Below are positions 44,670 through 55,530 of a stretch of DNA of 64,000 bases, piece by piece; the first letter of the stretch is position 1, and the number at the start of each line of letters is the position of its first letter. The position numbers and the translations under genes were made by a program. Source of the DNA: Stachybotrys elegans (taxonomy: Eukaryota; Ascomycota; Sordariomycetes; Hypocreales; Stachybotryaceae); NCBI GenBank assembly GCA_020746835.1, contig JAGPNK010000003.1, positions 62,001-126,000 on the forward strand, read 5' to 3'. The notes below the pieces were generated by a model. It worked only from the letters and a program-made list of their open reading frames with translations, had not been told where the DNA came from and made no database searches.

Positions 44670-46835
44670 TTACATCAGCACTTCAACAAGCATTCCTTTG
44701 CCTTCCTGACCAACCCGCGAACATGCTGCAGAAAGTGCGTTTTCGAGCTGCTCTACCGTGCGAACTCGGACGCCTTTCATCCATTCATCAGAGCTAGAAT
44801 CAGGGCCGCCCCCAGCTGCTGCTTCCGCCAAGGCTGCATAGTTTGGTGTTGGACGGAACGAAACATTGATCTCCTCATCCGTCGCTGTCGCGTTGAGCCC
44901 ATCGGGGTAGACCAGCCTGGTGGAGCTTCGGGGAGCCTTCCATCCTATTTTGGGTTCCGGTTAGCCAAAGAACACCACTCATCAACGGCTTGCCACAACT
45001 TGCCTCCGTTGTTCAGAATGATAGTGAGGACGGGGATGCTGTATTTGCTTGCAACCCACAAGGCGCTCGATGGGGCTGCGCACATGAAGCTGCCGTCACC
45101 GACAATGTGGCACACCAAGCTGGGCTTTTGTCCTTGCTTTTCGGCATCTGACAGTGCCATTCGAACTCCGAGCGCTGCGCCGTTGCTCCACCCAATCCCA
45201 GTCCCGCCACAGTTGATCCAGCTTCCCGGACGACTTGGCTGTAACTGATCATGAAGGATTTGAGAGGCAGTAACAGCTTCGACGACAAACGTTGTCGATT
45301 CTGGGAGGGACTGACGAAGAAGACTCCCGATATTGTGTGCATCCAAGGGCTCTGTGCTCGTGAGCCGGGCTTCAGAAGCAATCATGGCTAGACGTGATTT
45401 GTGAACGCTAGCCTGCGCCTCTCTCCGTGACGCGTACTTGGGATCTTGTAACTGCACTGTAAGTTCTGCGTCGCCCTTGATGTAATCGACAATTTGTGTC
45501 AATGCGGTGAAGCTATCTGCCTTCCATCGCCCATGGGCTGGAAAAAACGAGACGGGTATCTGCTGGTTCAAAGGGTCGATGTCAACATGGTAAATCTTGG
45601 TCGTCTTGGGAGGTGCATTTCTTGATGGAATCCAGGGAACATCGCAGTCAAGCAACAAGATGACATCGGCATCCTTGGTACATTCATCAGCACCAAGGCG
45701 GAAGCCCTCGGAGGCGGGATGATTGAAAGGGAAGCAGACATCGCTCCCGCCAGTGTCATGAACTCGTATGCCCGGTATCAGGTCAGCCAGGGCAACGAGC
45801 AGATCGGGAGTTCGCCGATCGCGTCCGGAGTACCCTGTGATGATCAATGGTCGCTCGGCTTTGGCGAGGGCATGCGCAATATCCTGTATGGCATCAGAAG
45901 GAAGGGCACCTGGCCCGATCGGAACCCACTGCTCTTGATCTAGAGAATATGGCTCGATGCGCTCGGCCAGAACCTCACGAGCGCTGGCTACATAGACGGG
46001 ACCTTTGGGGGTGCTGCTTGCAAATTGCAGCGCTCTTCCAATGGTCTGTTTGATGTTGAGCCCGGTGCGAACCTCGCCGGTGTACCTGCAATACTGTCGA
46101 ACAATGGCCTTCTGGTCTGGAGCGTCCTGAAGCCAGTGCATGTACTCTGTTCGCGACCCGGTAAGCTCGCCCGACTCGGTGTATGGACAAAGCCCGGAGA
46201 AGATCAACACGGGAGCCCGGCCGACACTAGCATTATGTATGCCCTGGCCAAGTGCTTGCGTGCCCACATCGACGTGAACAAGAACAGCCTGAGGTTTCCC
46301 GGTGATGCGGGCGTATCCGTCGGCCATCGAAATGGCAGTGATCTCGGACGGGCAGGTTATCATTCTTGGCCATGCGTTGGGCCGTTCTCTTTTCCCCTTC
46401 ACTATGGCCTCAATGATAGAGGGGTGATCGGAGCCCACATTGACGAAGCAGGCCGTGATGCCGGCCTTGGGACAGCTTGACTCAGTACAGGAGAGTACAG
46501 AATGGAGCAGCAATGCTTACCTCCCAGAGAGACTCGAAAAGAGCAAATGCAGTGGTATATCCGCTATCCATTGGTGGTCTTGTGCTTATCTTAAAACGGG
46601 CTCTGTAGTGATTGGCAGACAGAAACAGGACTTACGAGGACGACGCCTCCTGTACGGATTTCATTGACAGTGATTGGGGGTGGTTTGCGCTTGTATGTAA
46701 CGCTGGTGTAGTGGCTCTCAGGAAGCCGGTGACTGGAGAGGTCCAGGTCGGCCTAACATGGTGCTGGCAAGGGCTGGCTGTTGGTCGCGCAGCCCATAGT
46801 CGCGACCGCCTGTTCGCTGCTCGTAGAGCCTGCAT
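44670..46835 (-). CDS. ThDP-dependent enzyme (acetolactate synthase / benzoylformate decarboxylase-like)
   Basis: Secure exons in transcription order: 46689-46636, 46589-46521, 46465-45004, 44944-44670. The first begins near KPPPITVNEIRTGGVVL. The ThDP fold is clear: FVNVGSDHPSIIEAIVKG, CPSEITAISMADGYARITGKPQ with the cofactor-activating Glu, the central NAD/FAD-like domain, and the cofactor motif GDGS...IILNNGGW. Intron 44945-45003 has a GC donor (G|GCAAGT) and is required to reach WKAPRSS and the conserved C-terminus. The start is uncertain. One model adds an exon 46835-46758 (MQALRAANRRSRLWAARPTA, like a mitochondrial presequence) through a GTTAGG donor, giving 645 aa. Likely chemistry is decarboxylation or carboligation of a 2-oxoacid, which would fit after the hydroxyacid dehydrogenase. 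Confidence 0.88.
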
Positions 46836-47312
46836 CTTCCGGACGCGATATTCCCTCGTGTAGCTGACCACAGGCAAGGCTCACACCATCAATGGTGACT
46901 TGGTCTCGTGCGTGACTGCAGAGAAGAGGGATAGCAGGATGGGGGAGGGAGGGGATGAGCAGCTGCCAAGGGGAAGTTGCATTGAGGGTGGGGAGAGGCC
47001 ACAACCCGCAGCATTGTCGGTGTAATTATTGAGTAGGTCATTACTGAGCGCCTGCCAACAGGGCACTCAGAGCGAAACCTTCCCTTGCAGATAACCATGC
47101 ACCAACACCAAGGCCGGTCAACGGAAATAACAAGGGAAATGCTGATCCTGTCAAACCAACCCCTCACCTGTCGACTGACCTATTTGTGTCCACGAGCAAT
47201 ATACATAACATTGTTACGCGAGACGAAGGGAGAACTGAAGCGGCGGGCAGACAAAGGTGAGAATTTAATTAATATCTTTGACACTGACTATCATCAACGA
47301 GGGACCTGTCCC
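46836..47312. other. Intergenic, promoter of the ThDP enzyme
   Basis: Between the ThDP enzyme and the 3' end of the PTH11-like gene. Nothing recognisable; the small open frames are on conflicting strands. Confidence 0.45.
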
Positions 47313-48551
47313 CTAAGCTTGTTGTCTCTCGACTCTCACTTCATTCTTCAACATCACGACGCCATTGTGTGGATTATCGCTCTCTGGATAACCCATAGCA
47401 ACAACTTGGATATTGTTCCCATGTTCCTGCAGCTCAACATACGGCCCGTCACCATCCGTAGTAAAGGTAGTAGTCATCAGGCTCTTGGGCAAATAAGGAT
47501 AGCCAATATTCTTGGATATCCTGTGTCTACCGTTCTGTCCCTTGCACTCCGATGCGAGCTGGGACGCGGTAGGGCGGCGTGGATAAGGTGCTGACCGGAT
47601 ATGCCTGCGGAACAAGACGGCAAGCTCCGGGAAGCAGACGCAGAGATTACCAGAGGCCAGCTCTGCGGCGCCCCAGAGAAGAATCTCGGGTTGCTTCCAA
47701 GACACATCGGGATTGCCGCTGTTGCCAAGGCGAACCACGAAGCCAATTGTTGCAAAGATGGGTGCGCTTTGTAGATAGTTTAGCAGGAGGCTCTATGCGA
47801 CTAGACGAGAGACGTACCATGCACCGAAAGTGAATGCAAAAATGACCATGACTCTCTTCATCCTATCCATCTTCAGTTTCATGACGGCATGGACAGGCAG
47901 CATGATGATGAGGTAGTCGGTCACCGTGTTGAACCCCCCACTGACATTGAGGATCCATCGCATCTGCACACATCTCCCTGGAAGTGACTTGTTCCAAATC
48001 TTCTCCCGGGGATAGCATTCAAAGATCTTGACGAAAGTGGTGCTGACATAGAAGCCGATGATGAGGATGACGAGAGCAACAATGGCTATGTCGAACCAGC
48101 TCCATTTTGCAGGGGAGAAGACACGCCGATATAGCCAAAGCACGGCGAGCTTGGTAACCGCAATCATGACGCCATAGTGAATGGCGCAGACGTTGAACCA
48201 GTATGCAGCCTGATGGGCTTGGTCGGGTGTAATGTCCCACATGTGCTGCCCGCCGTGATTAGACATGGTGGCGCGCATGATGCCACAGTAGGCGATGGTT
48301 CCGGCCCATCCTATGGTGACGAGATGGTCCTCAAAGATCCAGGTGCGTTTGACAAATATACGGACATAGCATCGCAGGGCGAAGAAGATGGTCACGATGG
48401 GAATGCATATCCCGATGGTGATGTCGGCCAGATGAGCCAGCGTTGCCGGGTTCTCAGGATGGGACTCGACGCCCGGAGGAGGCTGCAGTGCTGGAGTAAA
48501 AGAGGGTGCGAGGGTCGTCGACGAGGCGACCATGGAGGTTAACGTTGTCAT
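47313..48551 (-). CDS. PTH11-like (fungal rhodopsin-domain) seven-helix membrane protein
   Basis: Two exons in transcription order: 48551-47818 and 47766-47313, giving 395 aa. About seven membrane segments are visible: ADITIGICIPIVTIFFALRC, DHLVTIGWAGTIAYC, YWFNVCAIHYGVMIAVTKLA, DIAIVALVILIIGFYVST, VTDYLIIMLPVHAVMKL, VMVIFAFTFGAC, then EILLWGAAELASGNLCVCFP. Conserved blocks RCYVRIFVKRTWIFEDH, KLAVLWLYRRVF, RCVQMRWILNVSGGFN and KMDRMKR define the fungal rhodopsin/PTH11-like family. There is no CFEM domain. Such proteins are proposed surface receptors for host or nutrient cues. The C-terminal tail is soluble. It sits at the edge of the catabolic group and could sense a substrate, but this is speculation. 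Confidence 0.92.
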
Positions 48552-49541
48552 GATGAAGTGCTGACTGCAGTCACTCGAGGCTCCCCAAGTTCAGCTGCCA
48601 TGAGAGGACCTGAGGAGGAATAACGATGAGTGGGTGGTGTTGGACAAATGAATACCTGAGAAATGAGCCAACTACCTACATATTCAGAGCAGAGCTGGAA
48701 AGAATAATTGACGAGAGGCCGCAATAATGGGTTGATGGGAGCTGGGACATTGTCGATCAGCGATGCATTCACGGCCCCTGGCATGAGAGCTGAATCCAAC
48801 GCCCAGGCGACCCCCCCCTCGCAGAGACGCATCGCCTATTCCGTACCTCGAGGTGGCCAGAGAATGGTTGCAAATGCAACACCGAGGACTGACCTGGCCA
48901 ACGGCTCCGCCTCGGGGTTTCTTTGGTGCATGCTTATCCTGTAGCTTATATTGCAATGGAGGGGAGGAGTGGGACACAATAGAATGCAGCGTCGCCAATA
49001 GCTCGCTGTCTGCCGCGTGCGGCTGGACATGTGCATGTTGCAGTGCATGGCAACGACCTTCTATCTTGGGACCATTCTGGCCGGGGTCGGGCCACGATCT
49101 GCGGTCCTTTGTGGCCTCAAGCTTCTGCCATGGGCACACCCCTTCGGGCAATCGGTCGGCCGACGATTATGACCTTGTATCCTTTCGTGCGAGGATGCAA
49201 CACCACTGCCCACACCCTCTGGGCTTTCTGCAATATCGCCAGTTCGATGCAACTGTTGCTCCGCCAGCCACAGCTTCTAGCTGCGGCCCCAAATCTGAGC
49301 TTGCAACGTATTGGAGGCTAGGACAGTTTTTTACAGAAATAATCCTTCTTCGAATGTGAGGTGTTTCTATAAGTTGTGTAGACTATCAGAGACGGTGTCT
49401 CCGCCCTCGTGTTACGGCCATCAGGACTTTCAAGCCGTCATTTATGGTCGTCTGCCGCTGCAGATATTCCGTGGACTTCCAGTCAAAGTAGCATCAGTAC
49501 ACCTCTTCATCATCACAGCCCCGTCGCGTTCCACCAGTACC
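48552..49541. other. Divergent intergenic region
   Basis: About 1 kb between the PTH11-like gene and the MFS gene at 49542. It contains a GAGAC-GGT-GTCTC palindrome (49389-49401) within GAGACGGTGTCTCCG. Open frames on both strands are not supported. Confidence 0.45.
49389..49403. promoter_or_regulatory. GAGACGGTGTCTCCG palindromic box upstream of MFS
   Basis: GAGAC-GGT-GTCTC followed by CG, 139 bases before the MFS start. It shares GTCTCCG with boxes upstream of the regulator and the amidase. Candidate operator. Confidence 0.3.
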
Positions 49542-51176
49542 ATGGGTTTCACAGGTAAAGTGCCGGTCTGCATCACATCACACATCATACATCATACATC
49601 ATACATGCAAGCAAGCGCTGACCTGACACTATTTCAGAATCAACCGTGCAGTCTGTCTCCATGGAGCCAGCAATGGATGTCACCATGTCAAAGGAGGAAG
49701 AGGCGAGACTGGTTCGTCGAATTGACCGTCGCGTGCTTCCCATGCTGTTCCTCATCTACATCGTGGCATTCTTGGACAGGTCAGCCCATCCCCAACAAAT
49801 GTGCATTTCTCACCCGCACCAGAAGCTAATGCCATTGCTTAGAGCAAACGTGTCCAGTGCGCTCACCATGAGTATGCCCGAGGAATTGGGACTGACCGGG
49901 CAGCAACCAAATACTGCCCTGGCCGTCTTCTTCGTCCCGTATATCCTGTGTGAAATCCCATCCAACATGCTCATGAAGAGGTTTACACCCCATGTGTGGC
50001 TGTCATTCTGCATATTGGGCTTCGGCGTGGTGATGCTCTGCCAGGGATTCGTGAAGAACTTTGGCGGGCTCGTCACGACGAGGTTCTTCTTAGGCCTGTT
50101 TGAAGCCGGCATCTTCCCTGGTAGCTTTTACCTCATCAGCTTCTGGTACAAACGTGAAGAGGCGCAGGAGCGCTTCACATTCTACTTCTGCTCTGTGATT
50201 GTAGCATCGGCGTTCGGGGGGCTGCTCGCATCGGGCATCGCGGAAATGGACGGGCTCGGGGGTCTGAGCAATTGGCGCTGGATCTTCATCTTGGAGGGTA
50301 TCCTGACCATTGTGGTCGCAGCGATTGCCTTCTTCTGGGTCAGCGACTTTCCTGCGGAGGCCAACTGGCTATCGCAGGCAGAGAAGGACTTCGTGCTGCA
50401 GAAGACGCGAGGGGAAGAATCGGAGAAGCTCGACGGCAAGGTGACAATGGCGGACCTCGCCGGCTTCTTCAAAGACCCCAAGAACTACTTTGGAGCCCTG
50501 ATGTATTTCTGTAAGTCAATTTCCCCAAAGAAGAAGGAGGGCAGCAGTGGGATGAGCCGATGGGCGAGACTTTGCAATGCTAATAATCACGGTTCCAGCT
50601 GTCGTCGTGCCGGTGTATGCATTTGCATATTTCACGCCCACCATCGTCAGAACGCTAGGCTACTCGGTGGTCCAGACCCAGCTGCATTCAGTGCCCCCCT
50701 TTGCAGCGGCACTTGGTTTGTGTGCGATACTGGCATACCTGTCCGGGCGCACCAAGACGCGAATGCCCTACGTCTTGTTCTCGGCCGGCATACTCATCAT
50801 TGGGCTCGCGCTGCTCATGACGACCCGCGGCAACTTCTCGGCCCAATACGCCGGCATCTGCATGGTGTGCATGGGGGCCTTTGGCGCGGGTGCCATCGTC
50901 ATTTGTTGGTACCTGATGAACCTCGAGGGCCACAAGCAGCGCAGCATCGGGTCGGGGTGGATGATCAGCTTTGGGAACACGGGCGGCATTCTGGCCCCCT
51001 TTGCCTTTCTGCCTCGCTATGCGCCCGAGTACACTCCTGGCTACTCCACCTGCATGGCCGTGGCCTCTTTGGGGATCATTGTAACCCTCTGCTACGCGCT
51101 GTTGGTCATGCGAGACAGAAGGCGCATGGCGAGGGGAGCTTCGGCGGGCAAAAATGGCCACACACTGTCCCTCTAA
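49542..51176 (+). CDS. MFS transporter, anion:cation symporter (Dal5/TNA1-like)
   Basis: Four exons (49542-49554, 49638-49779, 49843-50510, 50599-51176) encode 466 aa. The first exon has only 13 nt (MGFT plus one base) and joins in phase to ESTVQSVSMEPAMD; translation could instead start at the Met of MEPAMD. Family blocks are RRIDRRVLPMLFLIYIVAFLDRANVSSA (interrupted by an intron), YILCEIPSNMLMKRF, TRFFLGLFEAGIFPGSFYLISFWYK, NWRWIFILEG and GNTGGILAPF. Such carriers import carboxylates, ureido acids, nicotinate or similar anions. Here it may bring a pathway acid into the cell. The first intron contains a short CATCATA-type tandem repeat near 49580-49605. Confidence 0.94.
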
Positions 51177-51428
51177 GGTCCCGATGGAGGAGGTCTGTCT
51201 GTTGATCACCGTGGGTGTTATCGCGGCTTTTGGCAGGAGAGCAAACGTATGTTGGCCGACGTAGCATTGCCTTCTCGTCCCGTCCTGATTTACGACGTCG
51301 GCTGGACGGTAGAGTAGATATAAAAACAGAGTGAAACGCAAACGAGATGATCCGTCTAATGACGAGGTGGCTTGCTGCACATCCCGATCCTGCTCGTTTC
51401 ATGCACACACCAAATACCCATTTGCATC

Positions 51429-53086
51429 ATGTCTGTTGCGCCGGCAGTTCTAGACGTCGAGGCTGAGTCCAAGACCATCTCACGTACGTCCCAATCAATC
51501 CGTGCTTTGGGATTTGGCATCCACTGACACAGCGCCCTACAGGCCTACAAATTGCGCCGGCGGAAAGCATCCAGCCGGCAGCAAATCCTGCCGCCAATCT
51601 GCCTCCTGTGAGGCCTCCCTTGCGCTGATCCTGCGCCACGTACGTACTGACCAGGTGGCAGGCACGCAAGGTATTCATCTGTGCAACAGTCATCTTGTTG
51701 AACTTTAATGTCACGTTGGGCTCTTCGCTGCCCAGCGGTGCCGGGCCGACGCTGAACGCCCATTTTGGTGTTACATCCGAGCTACAGAAGCCGTTGCCAG
51801 TAGCGATATTCCTTGTGGGCTACAGTAGGTGTCATGGCAAACCCAAATAACAATTCATCCCATGCGCTAATAAGGAAACCCTGGCAGTCTTTGGCCCAAT
51901 ACTCTTTGCCCCTTTGTCCGAGACGTGGGGGAGGCGCAATGTGTTCCTCACATCGTTTGCCATCTACACGGCCTTCACCGTCGCATGCGGGTTCGCCCCC
52001 AACTGGGCAGTCTTTTTGTTCTTCCGCTTCATGCTCGGCTGTGGTGCTGCAGCTCCGCAAACAGTCTCTGGCGGGCTGTTCTGCGACCTGTATCCTGACT
52101 TGGGACCTCGCGGCATGGCCATGACCCTGCTGGGACTGACGAGCAACGTTGGCCCCCTTGTTGGTCCCATCATCTCAGGATTCACCTCGACATCCGATTG
52201 GCAGTGGCAGTTTTGGACTGCGACAATCCTTGCCGCGGTCAACTGGCCCATGCTGCTTGCTATGCCGGAAACGTTTGCTCCGGCAATTCAAGCCCGGGCG
52301 GCTTCCTCCAACGCGACCAGCTGCGCGCCAAAGACGACTCTAAATCTGAGGCAGCACCTATGGGTCTTGACCCGACCGGTGAGGATTCTCTCAGAACCGC
52401 TTGTGTTCTTTACCGATGTCTTCATTCTGTATCAATACGTCATCTTCTTCTTGTACTTCGGGGCCTACCCTGTCATCTTTCGAGGGACGTACGGCATGTC
52501 CAACGGGGTGTCCGCCCTCATGTTTATCCCAACTGGTGTTGGTGCATTCTTTGCAATCGCCATCTTTGTTGCCTGGGACAGATTTCATCGGAAGAGCATG
52601 GATCAGAAAAAGCCCTGGGCAATGCGGGAAGAATTTCGCCGCTTACCACTTGCATGTCTTGGTGGACCGCTGTTCGCCCTGTCCGAGTTCTGGCTTGGAT
52701 GGACAGCACGGCCCGATGTCCATTGGATCATCCCCGCGTTATCGGGCATTCCGCTGGGCATCGGGATTGATCTGACATTTCTGGCCCTAAACAACTACCT
52801 CACGGATGCATACGACATCTACAGCGCATCGGCATTGGCCTCGAGCGTCTTCACCCGGAACATTCTTGCCGCGATCCTGATCCCGCTGACCACACACCCC
52901 CTGTACGAGAACCTCGGTACAGCATGGGCATGCACATTGCTGGGCTGCCTTTGTGTGCTCTTGACCCCCATTCCGTATGCATTCATCTACTGGGGCCCCG
53001 CGATGCGACGCCACAGCCGCTTCTGCCAACAGCTAGCGACAAGGAGGGAGCGGGACGGATCACAGGCAACAGTCGAACCGTTATGA
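51429..53086 (+). CDS. MFS transporter (DHA1-type, multidrug/polyamine-like)
   Basis: Four exons (51429-51483, 51543-51607, 51662-51824, 51888-53086) encode 493 aa. The two small first exons carry a polar N-terminus (MSVAPAVLDVEAESKTIS). Exon 3 has TM1 (VFICATVILLNFNVTLGSSLP) and LPVAIFLVGY. Exon 4 has FAPLSETWGRRNVFL, FRFMLGCGAAAPQTVSGG, TLLGLTSNVGPLVGPIISGF and a second half with YLTDAYDIYSASALASS. The blocks fit fungal DHA1 exporters of the polyamine/fluconazole type. Exons 2 and 3 were joined using the AG at 51660-51661 because the nearer AG breaks the frame. It lies 1 kb from the RiPP precursor gene and may be an exporter or self-protection function for that locus. Confidence 0.9.
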
Positions 53087-54101
53087 GCTGAATGGGTTGC
53101 ATGAAAAACCTGTTTTCCGCAGATCTGCAAACAATGTGTCTCTTTTCTGCAGGAAGTTAGCTTTACGGGCAAACCAATCAAGGAATATTGTTGGTGCTGA
53201 TCTCGACAATTGCCTGGTGAAATGTAACGGACCGGACATATGACCAGCTAAGACCGCCGCCTCGTATTGACGCAGTGGTATCGCATCATTGCGTGCTGGC
53301 TTTTTTTTTCAGCTGGCTGCGCGATGCAACGCTGCAATACTGCCAACTCATCAGTGTTATCTCCCAGCAATCACAGCTGCCGGTCGAGACTCGCAACGAC
53401 TGCTACATGCGGGACCAACTCCGCCTTTGGTGACATAGACCGTTCGATGTAGAATTCGGCAGTTGGATCGCCTTTCAACAGCCATGCGCCTCCTTCCGCA
53501 CGGCAAGAAGGGTAAGCAGTATCGTTGCCGAAGGATAAGCTCCCACCCGTATCGGTGGCTTGAGATCTTCCCGCGACCGGGGTCAAAAGCGGGAAACGAT
53601 CGTGTGATTCGCCTTATCTACGAAAAACAGGCCAGCCTGTGTAAGCCGGGGAACAATTCCCCCGATTCAATATACACGACGATGGAGCTGCACGTACCGC
53701 CGTATCAATCATGCATGATCCCCGCACTGCTACCGTGGATTGAGCCTGTCAGAATTTTTACATACCGTCCATTTCAGGTGGCAACAAATCTAGGTGGTAG
53801 ACAGGCAAATTTCGGAGGACGGCACAACTGGCAAGCAAACACATAGGGTAGACAAGCTCCAGCTTTGTCGTAAGTGAGGCGTATACGTCGAGGCTCTGTC
53901 GGTAAAGTGATTAGATACTACTCGAACAGCTTTAAGATTTTTTTTTCTCTCTCTCGAGGATTGAGATGATGCAATAATTGTGACTTGAAGCTACATTGAC
54001 TAGTAGAGCTCCTCCCTACGACTTGCTAAAGCTTCCACCCGAAGAAAGTGTGAGTCGACGAAGGATATGTGGTTCAGATAGCCTCCGCCCCTGAACCTGC
54101 T
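53087..54101. other. Intergenic, no gene recognised
   Basis: About 1 kb convergent spacer. An open plus-strand frame at 53463-53846 has no features. No additional precursor-like repeats were found here. Confidence 0.5.
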
Positions 54102-54426
54102 CTACACATCATATGACGACTCTTCCGGTGACGCTGAGATGTTCAAGATCTCATCAGGGTCGACAATTCTCTTGTCATAAGAAGACTTCTCCTGGTCCCG
54201 AGAGATGTCGAGGATCTCTCCCGGGTCGACTATTCCACGCTTGACATCGTAAGAGGATGCCTGGTCATCCTTGGAAATACTGAGAATAGGATCACCAGTA
54301 AAAATTCCTAATAAGCACGTTAGCATGGACACGAAATGCTAGTAGATGGTTCTTACCTGGCTGACCAAGAGGCAAAGCCGAAACAACCACGGAAGCCACA
54401 ACCAGGAGAAGCTTGGACGAATGCAT
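54102..54426 (-). CDS. Candidate RiPP precursor: secreted repeat protein with Kex2 sites
   Basis: Two exons in transcription order: 54426-54357 and 54307-54102, giving 91 aa. The intron (49 nt) has GTAAGA, GCTAAC and TTAG signals. MHSSKLLLVVASVVVSALPLG is a signal peptide. The rest is three imperfect repeats of 21-24 residues. Each contains an IL-(D/S/N)-IS block and ends in SSYD; the first two end in Lys-Arg (SSYDVKR and SSYDKR), the third at the C-terminus (SSYDV). Lys-Arg pairs are cut by the Kex2 protease in the Golgi. This layout is that of ustiloxin/phomopsin-type (dikaritin) precursors and other Kex2-processed repeat peptides. The conserved Tyr is the residue such enzymes usually crosslink. 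A UstYa-family gene lies 1.1 kb away. No alpha-pheromone core motif was seen. Confidence 0.8.
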
Positions 54427-55530
54427 GGCGTTCCTTGCAGCGATGTTGCTATGTTCTTCGGGTGAAGTAAGGCGCGGGTTCTGTTGACGATGAAGAGCCA
54501 GAGATCGAATCAAGTGGACCTGCTGGGGAGGAGAAGGGTTTATTTGACTCACTATGAATCCAATGATCCTTGTAAGGGGTTTCAATAATCAGCAGATTCC
54601 ACAGTGAAGCATATTACGTGACATTACATTCGACGGTAGAGTGATGGGGAGCTCATGTGACGTAGGTACTAGAGGCACTCGTACCATTATTTCCCACTTC
54701 TGTCAAAGGAGATATCGAAGGTGGCCCCGTCAGTAAGGCAACGGTCCCAAGAAAGCGATAGAGGAATGATTGGCACTAGTTTGTGCCGAATAACGACCCA
54801 TAGTCACATGCTGGAAACGCATGGGATACCACCTTCCCGTCTGCGATAGATCAGCTCCCAGTGAAAGGGTGGATATTGCGAACACTGCGTTGCACCAGAG
54901 TTGGGAACTGACAATATGTATATGCAATGCTACATAAAACAGGGCCTAGATGGGTCCAAGGAGTTTCCATGAGGGGCCTCCGGGTGCCAAATACGTCTAT
55001 CATCCTGCAACTAACCGACTATCAGATACCAGGCAGTAATCTCACTCATGCATTGCGCGATATGGGGCTAGGGCGTTCAATCACTCTTGGCGTAATCCTG
55101 TAGGATGTTCGTCGTTCGCTGTTTGACTCCACTGCTGTTGGTACGGACTCAGAGCGGCCTATTGACCCTCCTCAATACGACTCTTTCGATCAGCCTTTCC
55201 TTTTTCCTCACATACCACACATCACAGCTGTTCCGACGCTGTAACGGCAGAGCTGGCTGCGTTATATTATTGCGGAATAGCGGGCTGTGGCACTTGAGTT
55301 TATGCGGCCTCTGACGAGTCGTGGTACTGTACTACTGCCAGTTTCACAAACGTCACCCCTCTTTGTCACAGCTCTGACCGGTATCTACATCAAAGTAGCA
55401 AGGAAATACTCTGAAGAAAGAGAAAAAAGGCTGCACACTCAATTCTACAATCACACGCCTTGGACTGCTGCGGCTCCAGCATCTGGAGCCATTCATTATA
55501 CCTACCACGCCTCTCCGCTCCCACCATCCC
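54427..55530. promoter_or_regulatory. Divergent region between precursor and UstYa gene
   Basis: About 1.1 kb that must hold both promoters. No gene recognised. The frame at 55105-55314 is not supported. Confidence 0.45.

Noticed and set aside
54102..54426. Repeat protein as a mating pheromone precursor
   Set aside because: Signal peptide and Kex2 sites fit, but the repeats lack the Trp-Cys...Cys core of ascomycete alpha-type pheromones.
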